Shown piece after piece: positions 27,134 through 35,667 of a stretch of 52,907 bases of DNA (position 1 is the stretch's first letter; every line of letters begins with the position of its first letter). The notes below the pieces were generated by a model. That model was not told where the DNA came from. It saw only the letters and a program-made list of their open reading frames with translations, and did no database searches. The DNA is taken from positions 1 to 52,907 of the forward strand of contig JAICNG010000018.1 of the NCBI GenBank assembly GCA_025931335.1. Reading direction: 5' to 3'. A program made the translations under genes and the position numbers. This DNA is from Gemmatimonadaceae bacterium. GTDB lineage: Bacteria > Gemmatimonadota > Gemmatimonadetes > Gemmatimonadales > Gemmatimonadaceae.

Positions 27134-27915
27134 CGACGCTTCACCTCAAGCTGCTGGTCTGGCGCCAGGCGGGCCCCCACGCCGCGGGACGCTTCGTGCG
27201 GTACGACGCGCCCGATCTGTCCCCCGACATGTCGTTTCTCGAGATGCTCGATGTCGTCAACGAGCGGCTCATCGCGCAGGGAGAGGAGCCGATCGCGTTC
27301 GATCACGACTGCCGCGAGGGCATTTGCGGATCGTGCGGCCTCGTGATCAACGGCGTGGCGCACGGCCCCATGCGCGGAACGGCGACTTGTCAGCTGCACC
27401 TTCGGAGTTTCCGGAGCGGTCAGGAGGTCGTGATCGAGCCCTGGCGCGCCAAGGCCTTTCCCGTCGTGCGCGACCTGATCGTCGACCGGGGCGCGCTCGA
27501 TCGCATCATCGCCGCGGGCGGCTACATCAGCGCGCGGACGGGCGGAGTTCCCGACGCGAACGCGGTGCTCGTCCCGAAGGATGATGCCGACGCGGCGATG
27601 GACGCGGCGGCCTGCATCGGATGTGGCGCCTGCGTCGCCGCGTGCCCCAATGCGTCCGCCTCCCTGTTCGCCGCGGCGAAGATCGCCCACCTCGGCCTCA
27701 TGCCGCAGGGCCAACCCGAACGCCCCGAGCGCGTGCTCCGGATGGTGACGCAGATGGACATGGAGGGCTTTGGGAACTGCACGAACATCGGAGAATGTCA
27801 GGAGGCGTGTCCCAAGCTCATCAGCATCGACGTCATCGCGAGGATGAACCGGGACTTCTTGAGGGCCTCGATGTTCGGCGGCGAGGGGAGGGTGACAGGG
27901 GGTGGGGAGGCGTGA
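27130..27915 (+). CDS. sdhB: Succinate dehydrogenase iron-sulphur subunit
   Basis: Carries three Fe-S clusters from SdhA to heme and quinone. 261 residues from GTG 27130 (GTGA overlap with sdhA). [2Fe-2S] ligands Cys61, Cys66, Cys69 and Cys87; the second domain has [12 protein letters not shown] and [13 protein letters not shown] for the [4Fe-4S] and [3Fe-4S] clusters. The last dozen residues ([12 protein letters not shown]) come from a very G-rich stretch (27885-27907) and look like a recent extension of the reading frame into spacer DNA. Confidence 0.95.
   Translation: MTTLHLKLLVWRQAGPHAAGRFVRYDAPDLSPDMSFLEMLDVVNERLIAQGEEPIAFDHDCREGICGSCGLVINGVAHGPMRGTATCQLHLRSFRSGQEVVIEPWRAKAFPVVRDLIVDRGALDRIIAAGGYISARTGGVPDANAVLVPKDDADAAMDAAACIGCGACVAACPNASASLFAAAKIAHLGLMPQGQPERPERVLRMVTQMDMEGFGNCTNIGECQEACPKLISIDVIARMNRDFLRASMFGGEGRVTGGGEA
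27885..27907 (+). promoter_or_regulatory. G-quadruplex-forming motif at the end of sdhB
   Basis: Four G-runs of 3-5 bases (27885-27888, 27890-27892, 27898-27902, 27904-27907) with loops of 1, 5 and 1 bases on the coding strand meet the standard G4 rule. In the mRNA it would sit just before the stop codon. Confidence 0.55.
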
Positions 27916-28054
27916 GAGGCCTGTGATCAGGGGCATCGCGCGACCAGCCCACCTCCCCACGTGGCGCCCTGACAAAACGGCGGTCTCCCCAGGGCCTCGC
28001 AGCTTGGCGCGGTTGGTGCATTCGACGCTCCCGCACACACTACCGGAGACCTCC

Positions 28055-28378
28055 GTGACCGCCCCGACACCGCAGGACGATACCCCCCGTCGTCCGATCG
28101 ATCGCACCTATGCCCGTGACGACGCCGATCGGCCCACGCCGGCCGACCGGCCCATTCCCCGCGAGCTCGACGAAACCGCACTCGGCGGCGCCGACGCTGT
28201 CCCGGCCACGCCCGGGGTCGCTGATGAAGGGGCGCACGCGGGTGAGGACCGCCGGCGCTCGCCGCGGAACAACCCCGGAACGCTCGCTCAGGTCTCCGCG
28301 GGGAAGGGGAGCGCGATGTGGCTCTCGATCGCGGGAGTCGCGGTCGTGCTGATCCTCCTCGCGATCATGTTCTTCTAG
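28055..28378 (+). CDS. Small tail-anchored membrane protein of unknown function
   Basis: GTG 28055 is favoured by a GGAG ribosome site 6 bases upstream; upstream in-frame sequence is spacer. The 107-residue product is hydrophilic for 85 residues, rich in Pro, Asp and Arg (DDTPRRPIDRTYARDD, ADRPIPRELDET), then ends in one transmembrane helix (MWLSIAGVAVVLILLAIMFF) with no residue after it. That is the layout of a C-tail-anchored protein facing the cytosol. I do not recognise a family. It follows sdhB by 139 bases and precedes the convergent dcd gene by 11. Confidence 0.6.
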   Translation: MTAPTPQDDTPRRPIDRTYARDDADRPTPADRPIPRELDETALGGADAVPATPGVADEGAHAGEDRRRSPRNNPGTLAQVSAGKGSAMWLSIAGVAVVLILLAIMFF

Positions 28379-28389
28379 CTGGCGGGCGG

Positions 28390-28944
28390 TCAGAGCTTCG
28401 GCAGGGTCACCCCCTGCTGCTTCTGGTACTTGCCCGCTTTGTCCTTGTAGGACACCTCCGGCTCTTCATCGCCCTCGAAGAAGAGCACCTGCGCGATTCC
28501 CTCGTTCGCGTAGATCTTCGCCGGCAACGGCGTGGTGTTCGAGATCTCCAGCGTCACGTACCCCTCCCACTCGGGCTCGAAGGGCGTGACGTTGGTGATG
28601 ATTCCGCATCGCGCGTAAGTGGACTTGCCCACGCAGATCGTCATCACCTTTCGCGGAATACGGAAGTACTCCACGGAGCGGGCGAGCGCGAACGAGTTCG
28701 GCGGCACGATGCACACATCCCCTTCGAACTCGACGAACGATTTCGGGTCGAACGCCTTGGGGTCGACGATCGAGTTGAGGACGTTGGTGAAGATCCGAAA
28801 CTCGCGTGCGACGCGCATGTCGTAGCCGTAGGAGCTCACGCCATACGAGATCACGCCCTGGCGAACCTGGCGGTCCTCGAAGGGCTCGATCATTCCCTGC
28901 TCGCGGGCCATGCGGCGGATCCAGCGATCCGACTTGATGGACAT
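28390..28944 (-). CDS. dcd: dCTP deaminase
   Basis: Deaminates dCTP to dUTP, the main source of dUMP for thymidylate in many bacteria. 184 residues, homotrimer family. Motifs: [34 protein letters not shown], the nucleotide loop GKSTYARCG and the catalytic Glu in [18 protein letters not shown], and GIAQVLFF. It lacks an obvious second step, so dUTPase would be separate; bifunctional DCD-DUT enzymes cannot be told apart with certainty here. It is the only minus-strand gene in the window and is divergent from nuoA. Confidence 0.94.
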   Translation of the reverse strand: MSIKSDRWIRRMAREQGMIEPFEDRQVRQGVISYGVSSYGYDMRVAREFRIFTNVLNSIVDPKAFDPKSFVEFEGDVCIVPPNSFALARSVEYFRIPRKVMTICVGKSTYARCGIITNVTPFEPEWEGYVTLEISNTTPLPAKIYANEGIAQVLFFEGDEEPEVSYKDKAGKYQKQQGVTLPKL

Positions 28945-29050
28945 GATAAAGGACTTTAGGAGGTGGTGGGCGCGACGATCTGACTGTCGGCGGCGTGCTG
29001 GGCGCGGGGAATGTAACGACGCGGGGAAGGTCGTGTGGGAGCGGAGAGAC

Positions 29051-29131
29051 GATTGCGGAGTGCGGATTACGGATTGCAGGTGGTGGAACAGAGGCTTTCA
29101 ACCGTAATCCGCAACCCGCAGTCCGCAATCC
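29051..29131. repeat. Inverted pair of heptamer tandem repeats
   Basis: In the 269-base gap between dcd and nuoA. Left arm: four heptamers GATTGCG, GAGTGCG, GATTACG, GATTGCA (29051-29078). Right arm (29101-29131), read on the other strand, is GATTGCG, GACTGCG, GGTTGCG, GATTACG. The arms pair over 22 bases with a 7-base unit inserted on the right, around a loop of about 22 bases. No gene lies within. I do not recognise the family. Confidence 0.8.
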
Positions 29132-29183
29132 TTTGTCCCTTCCATCGCCTTTCACGTCGCAATAATATTCGGCGACTGGAGAA

Positions 29184-29199
29184 CGTGAAAAATTTCACG
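29184..29199. promoter_or_regulatory. Crp/Fnr-like palindromic operator upstream of nuoA
   Basis: CGTGAAA-AA-TTTCACG is a perfect 16-base palindrome containing GTGA-N6-TCAC, the half-sites used by Crp-type regulators. It is centred 22 bases before the nuoA ATG. An AT-rich TAATAT (29163-29168) just upstream could be the -10 box, which would put the site in a repressing position; no good -35 is seen. Confidence 0.6.
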
Positions 29200-29213
29200 A
29201 AGTCCGGAGACTG

Positions 29214-29618
29214 ATGTCACGCACGTATTTGCCGCTCCTGCTCCTCATGGGATTCGTGATTCTCAACGCGATCCTCATGATCGGGCTCTCCCACATGACC
29301 ATGCGCTCCCGGCCCACGCCGGTGAAGCAGGCGGCGTACGAGTCGGGCATCCCCGCCCTCGGCGAGGCGCGGGAGCGGTTCTCCGTGAAGTTCTACATGG
29401 TCGCGATGCTGTTCATCATCTTCGACATCGAGACCGTCTTTCTGATTCCATGGGCCGCCTACTTCCGGAACCTCAGCTGCGCCGTTCCCCTCGCGAATGG
29501 CGTGTGCCCGGCGGGGCAGCTGTCCTTCTTCGGCCTGGCGGAGATGCTCGTCTTCATGGCCATCCTGATCGTCGGCTTCATCTACGTCTGGAAGAAGGGG
29601 GCGCTGCAATGGGATTGA
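29214..29618 (+). CDS. nuoA: NADH-quinone oxidoreductase subunit A
   Basis: Membrane subunit of complex I at the joint with the peripheral arm. 134 residues, three transmembrane helices (about 6-28, 60-80 and 108-130). The conserved cytoplasmic loop reads [34 protein letters not shown]; the usual Cys of the quinone-site loop (YECG) is Ser here. GGAG ribosome site 4 bases before ATG. First of 14 nuo genes in canonical order. Confidence 0.93.
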   Translation: MSRTYLPLLLLMGFVILNAILMIGLSHMTMRSRPTPVKQAAYESGIPALGEARERFSVKFYMVAMLFIIFDIETVFLIPWAAYFRNLSCAVPLANGVCPAGQLSFFGLAEMLVFMAILIVGFIYVWKKGALQWD

Positions 29619-30229
29619 CCCCGCGCCCCGCGCCGCGGTCCGTCGAGGCGACCGGCGGAGAGAACTGGGTGACCACGAAGCTCGACTCGCTCGTGAACTG
29701 GGCTCGGAAGAACTCGCTCTGGCCAATGCCGTTCGGGACGGCGTGCTGCGCGATCGAGTTCATGGCGACCGCCGCGAGCAAGTACGATCTCGCGCGCTTC
29801 GGCATGGAGCGGATGAGCTTTTCGCCCCGCCAGGCCGACGTGCTCATCTGCGCCGGGCGCGTCCCGTTCAAGCTCGCGCCCGTGCTGCGACGCATCTGGC
29901 AGCAGATGCCACAGCCGAAGTGGTGCATCTCGATGGGCGCGTGCGCTTCGTCGGGCGGGATGTTCGACAACTACGCGGTCGTGCAGGGCATCGACACGAT
30001 CATTCCGGTCGACGTCTACGTCCCCGGCTGTCCGCCGCGGCCCGAAGGGCTCCTGTACGGGATCCTTCTCCTCCAGGAGAAAGTGAGCCAGGAGCACATG
30101 GGCGATGACGCGATCCGGCGCGAGATGGAGCCGGATCCGAAGAGCGGGCTCTACATTCCACCTGCGGCGATCGACGAGCTGTCGGAGCCGTTCGGCAACT
30201 CCGTTCACCAGACGCGCTCCGGATTGTGA
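29609..30229 (+). CDS. nuoB: NADH-quinone oxidoreductase subunit B
   Basis: Holds the terminal [4Fe-4S] cluster N2 that reduces quinone. 206 residues. Ligands Cys46 and Cys47 (GTACCAIE), Cys112 (GACASSGG) and Cys141 (VPGCPPRPE). The ATG lies inside the last codons of nuoA (10-base overlap). A C-terminal tail of about 35 residues (after EKVSQEH) is longer than in E. coli. Confidence 0.95.
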   Translation: MGLTPRPAPRSVEATGGENWVTTKLDSLVNWARKNSLWPMPFGTACCAIEFMATAASKYDLARFGMERMSFSPRQADVLICAGRVPFKLAPVLRRIWQQMPQPKWCISMGACASSGGMFDNYAVVQGIDTIIPVDVYVPGCPPRPEGLLYGILLLQEKVSQEHMGDDAIRREMEPDPKSGLYIPPAAIDELSEPFGNSVHQTRSGL

Positions 30230-30927
30230 CTTCGAGCTCGCCTGTCGCCCGCGCGGGCGACGGTCGCGCCGCCGGACCGGCGCCCGTGACGCCGCATAAC
30301 GTTCCTCGCGAAGGCGCGCCAGCCAATCCCACGGCGGCCGCCCTGCAAGCGCGCTTCGGCGACGCGATTCGGCGCGTCGATGTCGTGTGGGGGGAAACCA
30401 CCGTCTACGTCGCGCGCGAGCGCCTGCTCGAGATCGTGCGGTGGCTGCACGATGATCCCGAGCAGCAGTACGACTACCTCTCCGACGTGACCGCCGTGGA
30501 ATACCGCGACCCCGAGCGGGCACTCGAGGTCGTCTGGCACCTGCGCTCGCTTCCGCGGCGCCGCTTTCTCCGGCTCAAGGTCGAGCTTCCACGCGGCACG
30601 GCGCTCGAGGTCGAGAGTGTGTGGCCGGTGTATCGCGGCGCCGATTGGCTCGAGCGAGAGTGCTACGACATGTTCGGCATTCGCTTCACCGGCCACCCCG
30701 ATCTGCGCCGCATCCTCATGTGGGAGCAGTATCGCGAAGGGTACCCGCTCCGAAAGGACTTCCCGCTGCGCGGGCGGTTCTCGCGGGCCGAGCAGCTTCG
30801 CCAGGCTCTGGCCGCCAATCCGGAAGCGCGGTACTCGATGGAAGAGCTCTCGATCGCCGACGCATTCGCGGATCTGCCCGACGAGATGCGGCAGCGCCTG
30901 AAGTCGGGCGCACGGACGGGAGAGTAG
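30226..30927 (+). CDS. nuoC: NADH-quinone oxidoreductase subunit C
   Basis: Peripheral-arm subunit (30 kDa type) contacting NuoD. 233 residues from GTG 30226. The first 35 residues are a low-complexity Ala/Pro-rich extension; the conserved domain begins [10 protein letters not shown] and includes the signature [23 protein letters not shown] and [10 protein letters not shown]. Separate from nuoD, unlike E. coli where the two are fused. Confidence 0.93.
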   Translation: MTSSSPVARAGDGRAAGPAPVTPHNVPREGAPANPTAAALQARFGDAIRRVDVVWGETTVYVARERLLEIVRWLHDDPEQQYDYLSDVTAVEYRDPERALEVVWHLRSLPRRRFLRLKVELPRGTALEVESVWPVYRGADWLERECYDMFGIRFTGHPDLRRILMWEQYREGYPLRKDFPLRGRFSRAEQLRQALAANPEARYSMEELSIADAFADLPDEMRQRLKSGARTGE

Positions 30928-32241
30928 ATGGCGACCACGCGGCGTACGGTGGATGTGGCGTTGGCCACGACCGGACTCGATGAGCGGGGCCGCCCGGTGC
31001 GCACGCCCCTCGTCACGGATGCCAGCGGCTCGGCGATCGCGCTCGAGGAGCCGCCGATGCTGGAGCCGGAGCTCGGCGGCGAGCACATGCTGATCAACAT
31101 TGGCCCGCAGCATCCCGCCACGCATGGCGTGCTGCGTCTGGTCCTCGAGCTCGATGGCGAGACCGTCGTGCGCTGCATCCCCCACGTCGGGTATCTGCAC
31201 TGCGGCTTCGAGAAGATTGGCGAATACCGGCAGTACAACCAGATCATCCCCTGGACCGATCGCGAGGACTATCTCAACTCGATCGGGAACAACGTCGCCT
31301 TCGCCCTCGGCGCCGAGCGCCTCTTCGGCATCGAGATCACGCCCCGCTGCACCGTCCTGCGGGTCATCGCCGCGGAGCTCTCGCGGATCATCTCGCACCT
31401 GGTGTGGTTAGGCACCACCTGCATCGACATCGGCGCGTTCACCCCCTTCCTCTGGTCGTTCCAGGAGCGGGAGAACGTCTACAAGCTGCTGGAGTCGTGG
31501 GTCGGTGCCCGCCTCACGACGTCGGCGACGCGCGTCGGTGGGATGGCGGCGGACATCCCCGACGGCTGGATGGACGGGCTCCGCGCGTTCATCAACAACT
31601 TCTCGAAGACGATCGACGAAGTCGATCGCATGCTCACCCGAAACGGGATCTGGGTGGGGCGCACGGTCGGCCTCGGGACGATGACGGCCGAGGAAGCCGC
31701 CAATTACGGGCTCTCCGGGCCAATGTTGCGGGCATCCGGCGTCGACTACGATGTGCGGAAGGACTTCCCGTACCTCGAGTACGAGACGTACGACTTCGAC
31801 GTTCCGGTCGGCACGAACGGCGACGTGTACGACCGATACCTCGTCCGCATGGAGGAGCTGCGCCAGTCCGTGCTCATTCTCCGTCAGGCGGCGGATCGCC
31901 TCCCCGACGGCCCGGTGAACACCGACGATCATCGCGTCGTTCTCCCGCCGAAGTCGAAGGCGATGAGCGACATGGAGTCGATGATCCATCACTTCAAGCA
32001 GGTGATGGAAGGTCCGCGCCCGCCGGTGGGCGAGACCTATGTGGCGGTCGAGAGCCCGAAGGGTGAGAAGGGCTACTACATGGTGTCCGACGGTACGTCG
32101 AAGCCCGTTCGCTGGCGCATTCGGCCTCCGTCGTTCGTCAACCTCTCCGCGATCCCGAAGATGGTCGAGGGCCACCTGCTCTCGGATGTGATCGCGGTCA
32201 ACGCGAGCATCGACATCGTCATGGGAGAGATCGACCGGTGA
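30928..32241 (+). CDS. nuoD: NADH-quinone oxidoreductase subunit D
   Basis: The 49-kDa subunit that forms the quinone pocket with NuoB. 437 residues; its ATG follows the nuoC stop with no gap. After a 50-residue N-terminal extension come NIGPQHPATHGVLRL, with the quinone-binding His, GYLHCGFEKI, LNSIGNNVAF, and the C-terminal GEKGYYMVSDGTSKPVRWRIR and DIVMGEIDR. The hydrogenase-type metal ligands are absent, as expected for complex I. Confidence 0.96.
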   Translation: MATTRRTVDVALATTGLDERGRPVRTPLVTDASGSAIALEEPPMLEPELGGEHMLINIGPQHPATHGVLRLVLELDGETVVRCIPHVGYLHCGFEKIGEYRQYNQIIPWTDREDYLNSIGNNVAFALGAERLFGIEITPRCTVLRVIAAELSRIISHLVWLGTTCIDIGAFTPFLWSFQERENVYKLLESWVGARLTTSATRVGGMAADIPDGWMDGLRAFINNFSKTIDEVDRMLTRNGIWVGRTVGLGTMTAEEAANYGLSGPMLRASGVDYDVRKDFPYLEYETYDFDVPVGTNGDVYDRYLVRMEELRQSVLILRQAADRLPDGPVNTDDHRVVLPPKSKAMSDMESMIHHFKQVMEGPRPPVGETYVAVESPKGEKGYYMVSDGTSKPVRWRIRPPSFVNLSAIPKMVEGHLLSDVIAVNASIDIVMGEIDR

Positions 32242-32795
32242 CGCCCGCTGAGATGGGTGCGGTACACGCGGAGTCGCATGCGGCCCATGGCGGGGCAGGG
32301 CACCCGCACGCCGAGGAGCATCGCCCGGTGTTCACCGGCGCTCCGCGCGCCGAGCTCGATGCGCTCCTCTCCCGCTATCCGACCAGGATGGCGGCGCTGC
32401 TTCCCGCGCTCTGGATCGTGCAGCGCGAGCGGGGATGGGTGAGCGAAGGGGCGATGGCGGAAGTGGCGCAGGTGCTCGACCTCACCCCGGCCTACGTGAA
32501 AGGCGTCGTCACCTTCTACACGATGTACCATCAGCATCCGGTTGGCCGGTACTTCGTGCAGGTGTGCACGACGTCTCCCTGCGGGGCGTGCGGCGCCGAC
32601 GATGTCGTGCGCGCATTTCTCGAGCACACGGGAACGCGGGAGCTCGGCGTCACCTCACCCGACGGCAAGTTCACCGTCATCGAAGTCGAGTGCCTCGGCG
32701 CGTGCGGCTTCGCGACGCCGGTGATGGTCAACGACGAGTTCCACGAATCGGTGACGCCCGACCGCGTCCCCGACATCCTGAGCAAGCTCGAGTAA
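32238..32795 (+). CDS. nuoE: NADH-quinone oxidoreductase subunit E
   Basis: The 24-kDa subunit with [2Fe-2S] cluster N1a. 185 residues from GTG 32238. Ligands Cys110, Cys115 (CTTSPCGACG), Cys152 and Cys156 (CLGACGFA). The first 35 residues are an extension with six histidines between residues 10 and 28 (positions 10, 14, 17, 22, 24, 28), unlike E. coli NuoE. The regular domain starts near ELDALLSRYP. Confidence 0.94.
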   Translation: MTPAEMGAVHAESHAAHGGAGHPHAEEHRPVFTGAPRAELDALLSRYPTRMAALLPALWIVQRERGWVSEGAMAEVAQVLDLTPAYVKGVVTFYTMYHQHPVGRYFVQVCTTSPCGACGADDVVRAFLEHTGTRELGVTSPDGKFTVIEVECLGACGFATPVMVNDEFHESVTPDRVPDILSKLE

Positions 32796-34108
32796 TGGGA
32801 TTCCCGCACAAGACCCATCCCAGAGAGACGCCCGTGCTGTCGACACACTTCGGCGACTCGGAGGCTCGCTCACTCTCTGGCTGGCGCGCGCGCGGCGGCT
32901 ATCGAGCGCTCGAGCAGGCGCTCGGGATGGCCCCGGCCGACATCGTCAACGTCGTGAAGGACTCCGGCCTGCGGGGGCGCGGGGGCGCGGGATTCCCCAC
33001 CGGTCTCAAGTGGTCGTTCATGAAGCCCGGCGACGGCAAGCCGCACTACCTGTGCTGCAACGCCGACGAGTCGGAGCCCGGCACGTTCAAGGATCGCGAG
33101 ATCATGCGGTGGACGCCGCATTCCCTCATCGAAGGATGCGCGATCGCGTCGTACGCGATCGGGGCGGAGATCTGCTACATCTACATTCGCGGTGAGTTCA
33201 CCGAGCCCCTCCAGATCGTCGGCGCCGCGCTCGACGAAGCGTATCGCGACGGCATCCTCGGAAAGAACGCGATGGGCACGGGGAAGCGGGTCGACGTCTA
33301 CATCCACAAGGGTGCGGGCGCGTACATCTGCGGTGAAGAGACGGCCCTGATGAACTCGATCGAAGGCCGGCGCGGCAACCCGAGGATCAAGCCGCCGTTC
33401 CCCGCCGTCGCCGGCCTCTTTGGACAGCCGACGACGATCAACAACGTCGAGACGCTGGCCGCGGTCCCCCCCATCCTCACCAACGGGGCCGAGTGGTACA
33501 AGGGAATGTCGCTGTCGAGCCCGAAGAGCACGGGCACGAAGCTGTTCTCGGTGTGCGGCAACATCGCGCGACCGGGAAACTACGAAGTGACGATGGGGTT
33601 CCCGTTCCGTGAGTTCCTGCACGACATCTGCGGTGGCGCGCGCCCCGGGCATACGCTCAAGGCGGTGATCCCGGGCGGCTCGTCGGTCCCCATCCAGACG
33701 ATGCAGGAAGCCGATGCCACTCTGATGGACTACGAGGGGTTCGTCGCCACTGGGTCGATGCTCGGTTCCGGGGGCGTGATCGTCTTCGATGACTCCGTCT
33801 GCATGGTGCGCATGATCGCCCGTCTCGCGCGGTTCTATGCGCACGAGAGCTGTGCGCAGTGCACGCAGTGCCGGGAAGGGACCGCCTGGGTGACGAAGAT
33901 TCTCGAGCGCATCGAGCACGGGAGCGGCACGACAGCGGATCTCGACACGTTGCTCGAGCTGTCGGAGAACATGACCGGGAAGACGATCTGTGTGCTGAGT
34001 GACTCGTGCGCGGCCCCGATCGTGTCGGGCATTCAGAAGTTCCGCCACGAGTTCGAGGCGCACATCAACGGGAAGCGGTGTCCCATGCGCAGCGCGGCAG
34101 CCGCCTGA
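32795..34108 (+). CDS. nuoF: NADH-quinone oxidoreductase subunit F
   Basis: Binds NADH and FMN and carries [4Fe-4S] cluster N3. 437 residues from ATG 32795 (TAATG junction with nuoE). GLRGRGGAGFPTGLKW (about 59-73) is the NADH site, CNADESEPGTFKDR the FMN site; GAYICGEETALMNSIEG follows. N3 ligands Cys353, Cys356, Cys359 (CAQCTQC) and Cys399. Standard length and motif order. Confidence 0.96.
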   Translation: MGFPHKTHPRETPVLSTHFGDSEARSLSGWRARGGYRALEQALGMAPADIVNVVKDSGLRGRGGAGFPTGLKWSFMKPGDGKPHYLCCNADESEPGTFKDREIMRWTPHSLIEGCAIASYAIGAEICYIYIRGEFTEPLQIVGAALDEAYRDGILGKNAMGTGKRVDVYIHKGAGAYICGEETALMNSIEGRRGNPRIKPPFPAVAGLFGQPTTINNVETLAAVPPILTNGAEWYKGMSLSSPKSTGTKLFSVCGNIARPGNYEVTMGFPFREFLHDICGGARPGHTLKAVIPGGSSVPIQTMQEADATLMDYEGFVATGSMLGSGGVIVFDDSVCMVRMIARLARFYAHESCAQCTQCREGTAWVTKILERIEHGSGTTADLDTLLELSENMTGKTICVLSDSCAAPIVSGIQKFRHEFEAHINGKRCPMRSAAAA

Positions 34109-35667
34109 TGAGTGACGCGAAGATGATCACGCTGACGATCGAAGGTCGTCAGGTGCAGGTCGCGGAAGGCACGTCCATCCTCGAGGCCGCGAAGGCGGCG
34201 GGCGTGCTCGTTCCGCACTACTGCTATCACCCGGGGCTCCCGGTCGCCGGCGTCTGCCGGATGTGCCTCGTGGAAGTCGAGAAGGCACCCAAGCTCGCCC
34301 CAGCCTGCGCGACGGCGGTCGCCGAAGGGCAGGTGGTGCACGTGCACTCCGGCAAGGCCCTCGAGGCACGGAAGGGCGTGCTGGAGTTTCTCCTGATCAA
34401 CCATCCGCTCGATTGCCCGATCTGCGATCAGGCGGGCGAGTGTGAGCTTCAGGACTACACGTTCGCCGAAGGACGCTCCGAGGGCCGGCTCGTCGAACCG
34501 AAGCGGTTCAATCCCGTCGAGGATTTCGGCGGCGACGTGCTCTACGTGCCGAACCGGTGCATCCTCTGCACGCGGTGTGTCCGATTCATGGATGACGTCG
34601 CGCAGGAGCCGGTGCTGAACGTGAGCGAGCGCGGCGATCGAGCCGTGATTGGGAAGTTCGAGGGGCAGGATCTCACGCACCCATGGTCGGGGAACGTCGT
34701 GGACCTGTGCCCCGTCGGCGCGCTGCTGTCGAAGGACTTCCTGAACAAGGCGCGCGCCTGGGAGCTCGACCGTACGGCATCGGTGTGCCCCAACTGCACG
34801 CAGGGGTGCAACATGATGGTCGAGACCCGTGACAACATGGTCGTTCGGCTGCGTCCTCGCCCGAATGACGATGTGAACAAGTACTTCATGTGCGACTACG
34901 GGCGCCTGAACTACCGATGGATGAACCGCTCCGACCGGCTCGAGGCGCCACTCGTGAGGCGCGGCGACCGCCTGGCCGTGGCGGAGTGGGAGGCGGCCCT
35001 GGTCGCGGCCGCGAAGGCGCTCGACGGGAAGCGCGTGCACGCGGTGGTCTCGCCATCGCTATCGAACGAGGCGCTCTATCTCGTCTCGCGCCTCCTGGAG
35101 CGCCGTGAGGGCACGGGTGCCTTTCGCGTTGAGCGTGGCCCCGAAGCGCCGCTGCCCGGTGTGGAGGATCTCGCGCTCCGCTCGGATCGGGCGGCGAACG
35201 TCCATGGCGCGGAGCTCCTCGGGTTCCGTCGGTCGGACACGCCGATGGCGGGGCTCCGCGGCGGGGATGCGCTGCTGTTCGTCGATGCCGACCCCGGGGT
35301 GTTGGACGTCACCGACCTGGGTCGGGCAGCGTCGGTCGTCGTGATCGGCACGACCCTGCCCGAGGTGCTGCGCGGCGCCGATGTCGTGCTCCCGATCGCC
35401 AACATGGTGGAAGAGGAAGGCACGTTCACCAACCTTCGCGGGCGCGTGCAGCGGTTTCTCCAGGCGCGCGCCGCCCCCGGCATGGCTCGGCCAAGCTGGT
35501 GGGTGCTCGGAGACCTGTTAGGCACGATGGGTGAGCCGGGCAACTACTTCCTCGCCAGCGACGTCTTCACGGCGCTCGCTGGGGCGCGCGCTGAGTTCGC
35601 AGGCATGTCATACGATACGCTCGGCCTGCGCGGGCTTCCGGTGATGTCCCCGGCGGGTGCGCGATGA
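34108..35667 (+). CDS. nuoG: NADH-quinone oxidoreductase subunit G, short form
   Basis: Iron-sulphur relay of the peripheral arm. Only 519 residues, against roughly 700-900 in many bacteria. The cluster part is complete: N1b (Cys39, 50, 53, 67), N5 (His99, Cys103, 106, 112), N4 (Cys151, 154, 157, 201) and even N7 (Cys227, 230, 234, 262; C-x2-C-x3-C-x27-C). The molybdopterin-oxidoreductase-like C-terminal part is reduced to about 250 residues but keeps ADVVLPIANMVEEEGTFTNLRGRVQ. ATG shares a base with the nuoF stop. Confidence 0.94.
   Translation: MSDAKMITLTIEGRQVQVAEGTSILEAAKAAGVLVPHYCYHPGLPVAGVCRMCLVEVEKAPKLAPACATAVAEGQVVHVHSGKALEARKGVLEFLLINHPLDCPICDQAGECELQDYTFAEGRSEGRLVEPKRFNPVEDFGGDVLYVPNRCILCTRCVRFMDDVAQEPVLNVSERGDRAVIGKFEGQDLTHPWSGNVVDLCPVGALLSKDFLNKARAWELDRTASVCPNCTQGCNMMVETRDNMVVRLRPRPNDDVNKYFMCDYGRLNYRWMNRSDRLEAPLVRRGDRLAVAEWEAALVAAAKALDGKRVHAVVSPSLSNEALYLVSRLLERREGTGAFRVERGPEAPLPGVEDLALRSDRAANVHGAELLGFRRSDTPMAGLRGGDALLFVDADPGVLDVTDLGRAASVVVIGTTLPEVLRGADVVLPIANMVEEEGTFTNLRGRVQRFLQARAAPGMARPSWWVLGDLLGTMGEPGNYFLASDVFTALAGARAEFAGMSYDTLGLRGLPVMSPAGAR

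Noticed and set aside
28958-28970. AGGAGGTGG followed by GTG on the + strand, a perfect ribosome site
   Set aside because: The reading frame that follows ends after four codons; it lies in the dcd leader on the opposite strand.
29133-29168. TTGTCC with downstream TAATAT as the nuoA promoter
   Set aside because: Spacing is 24 bases, too long; TAATAT may be a -10 box, but I could not support a -35.
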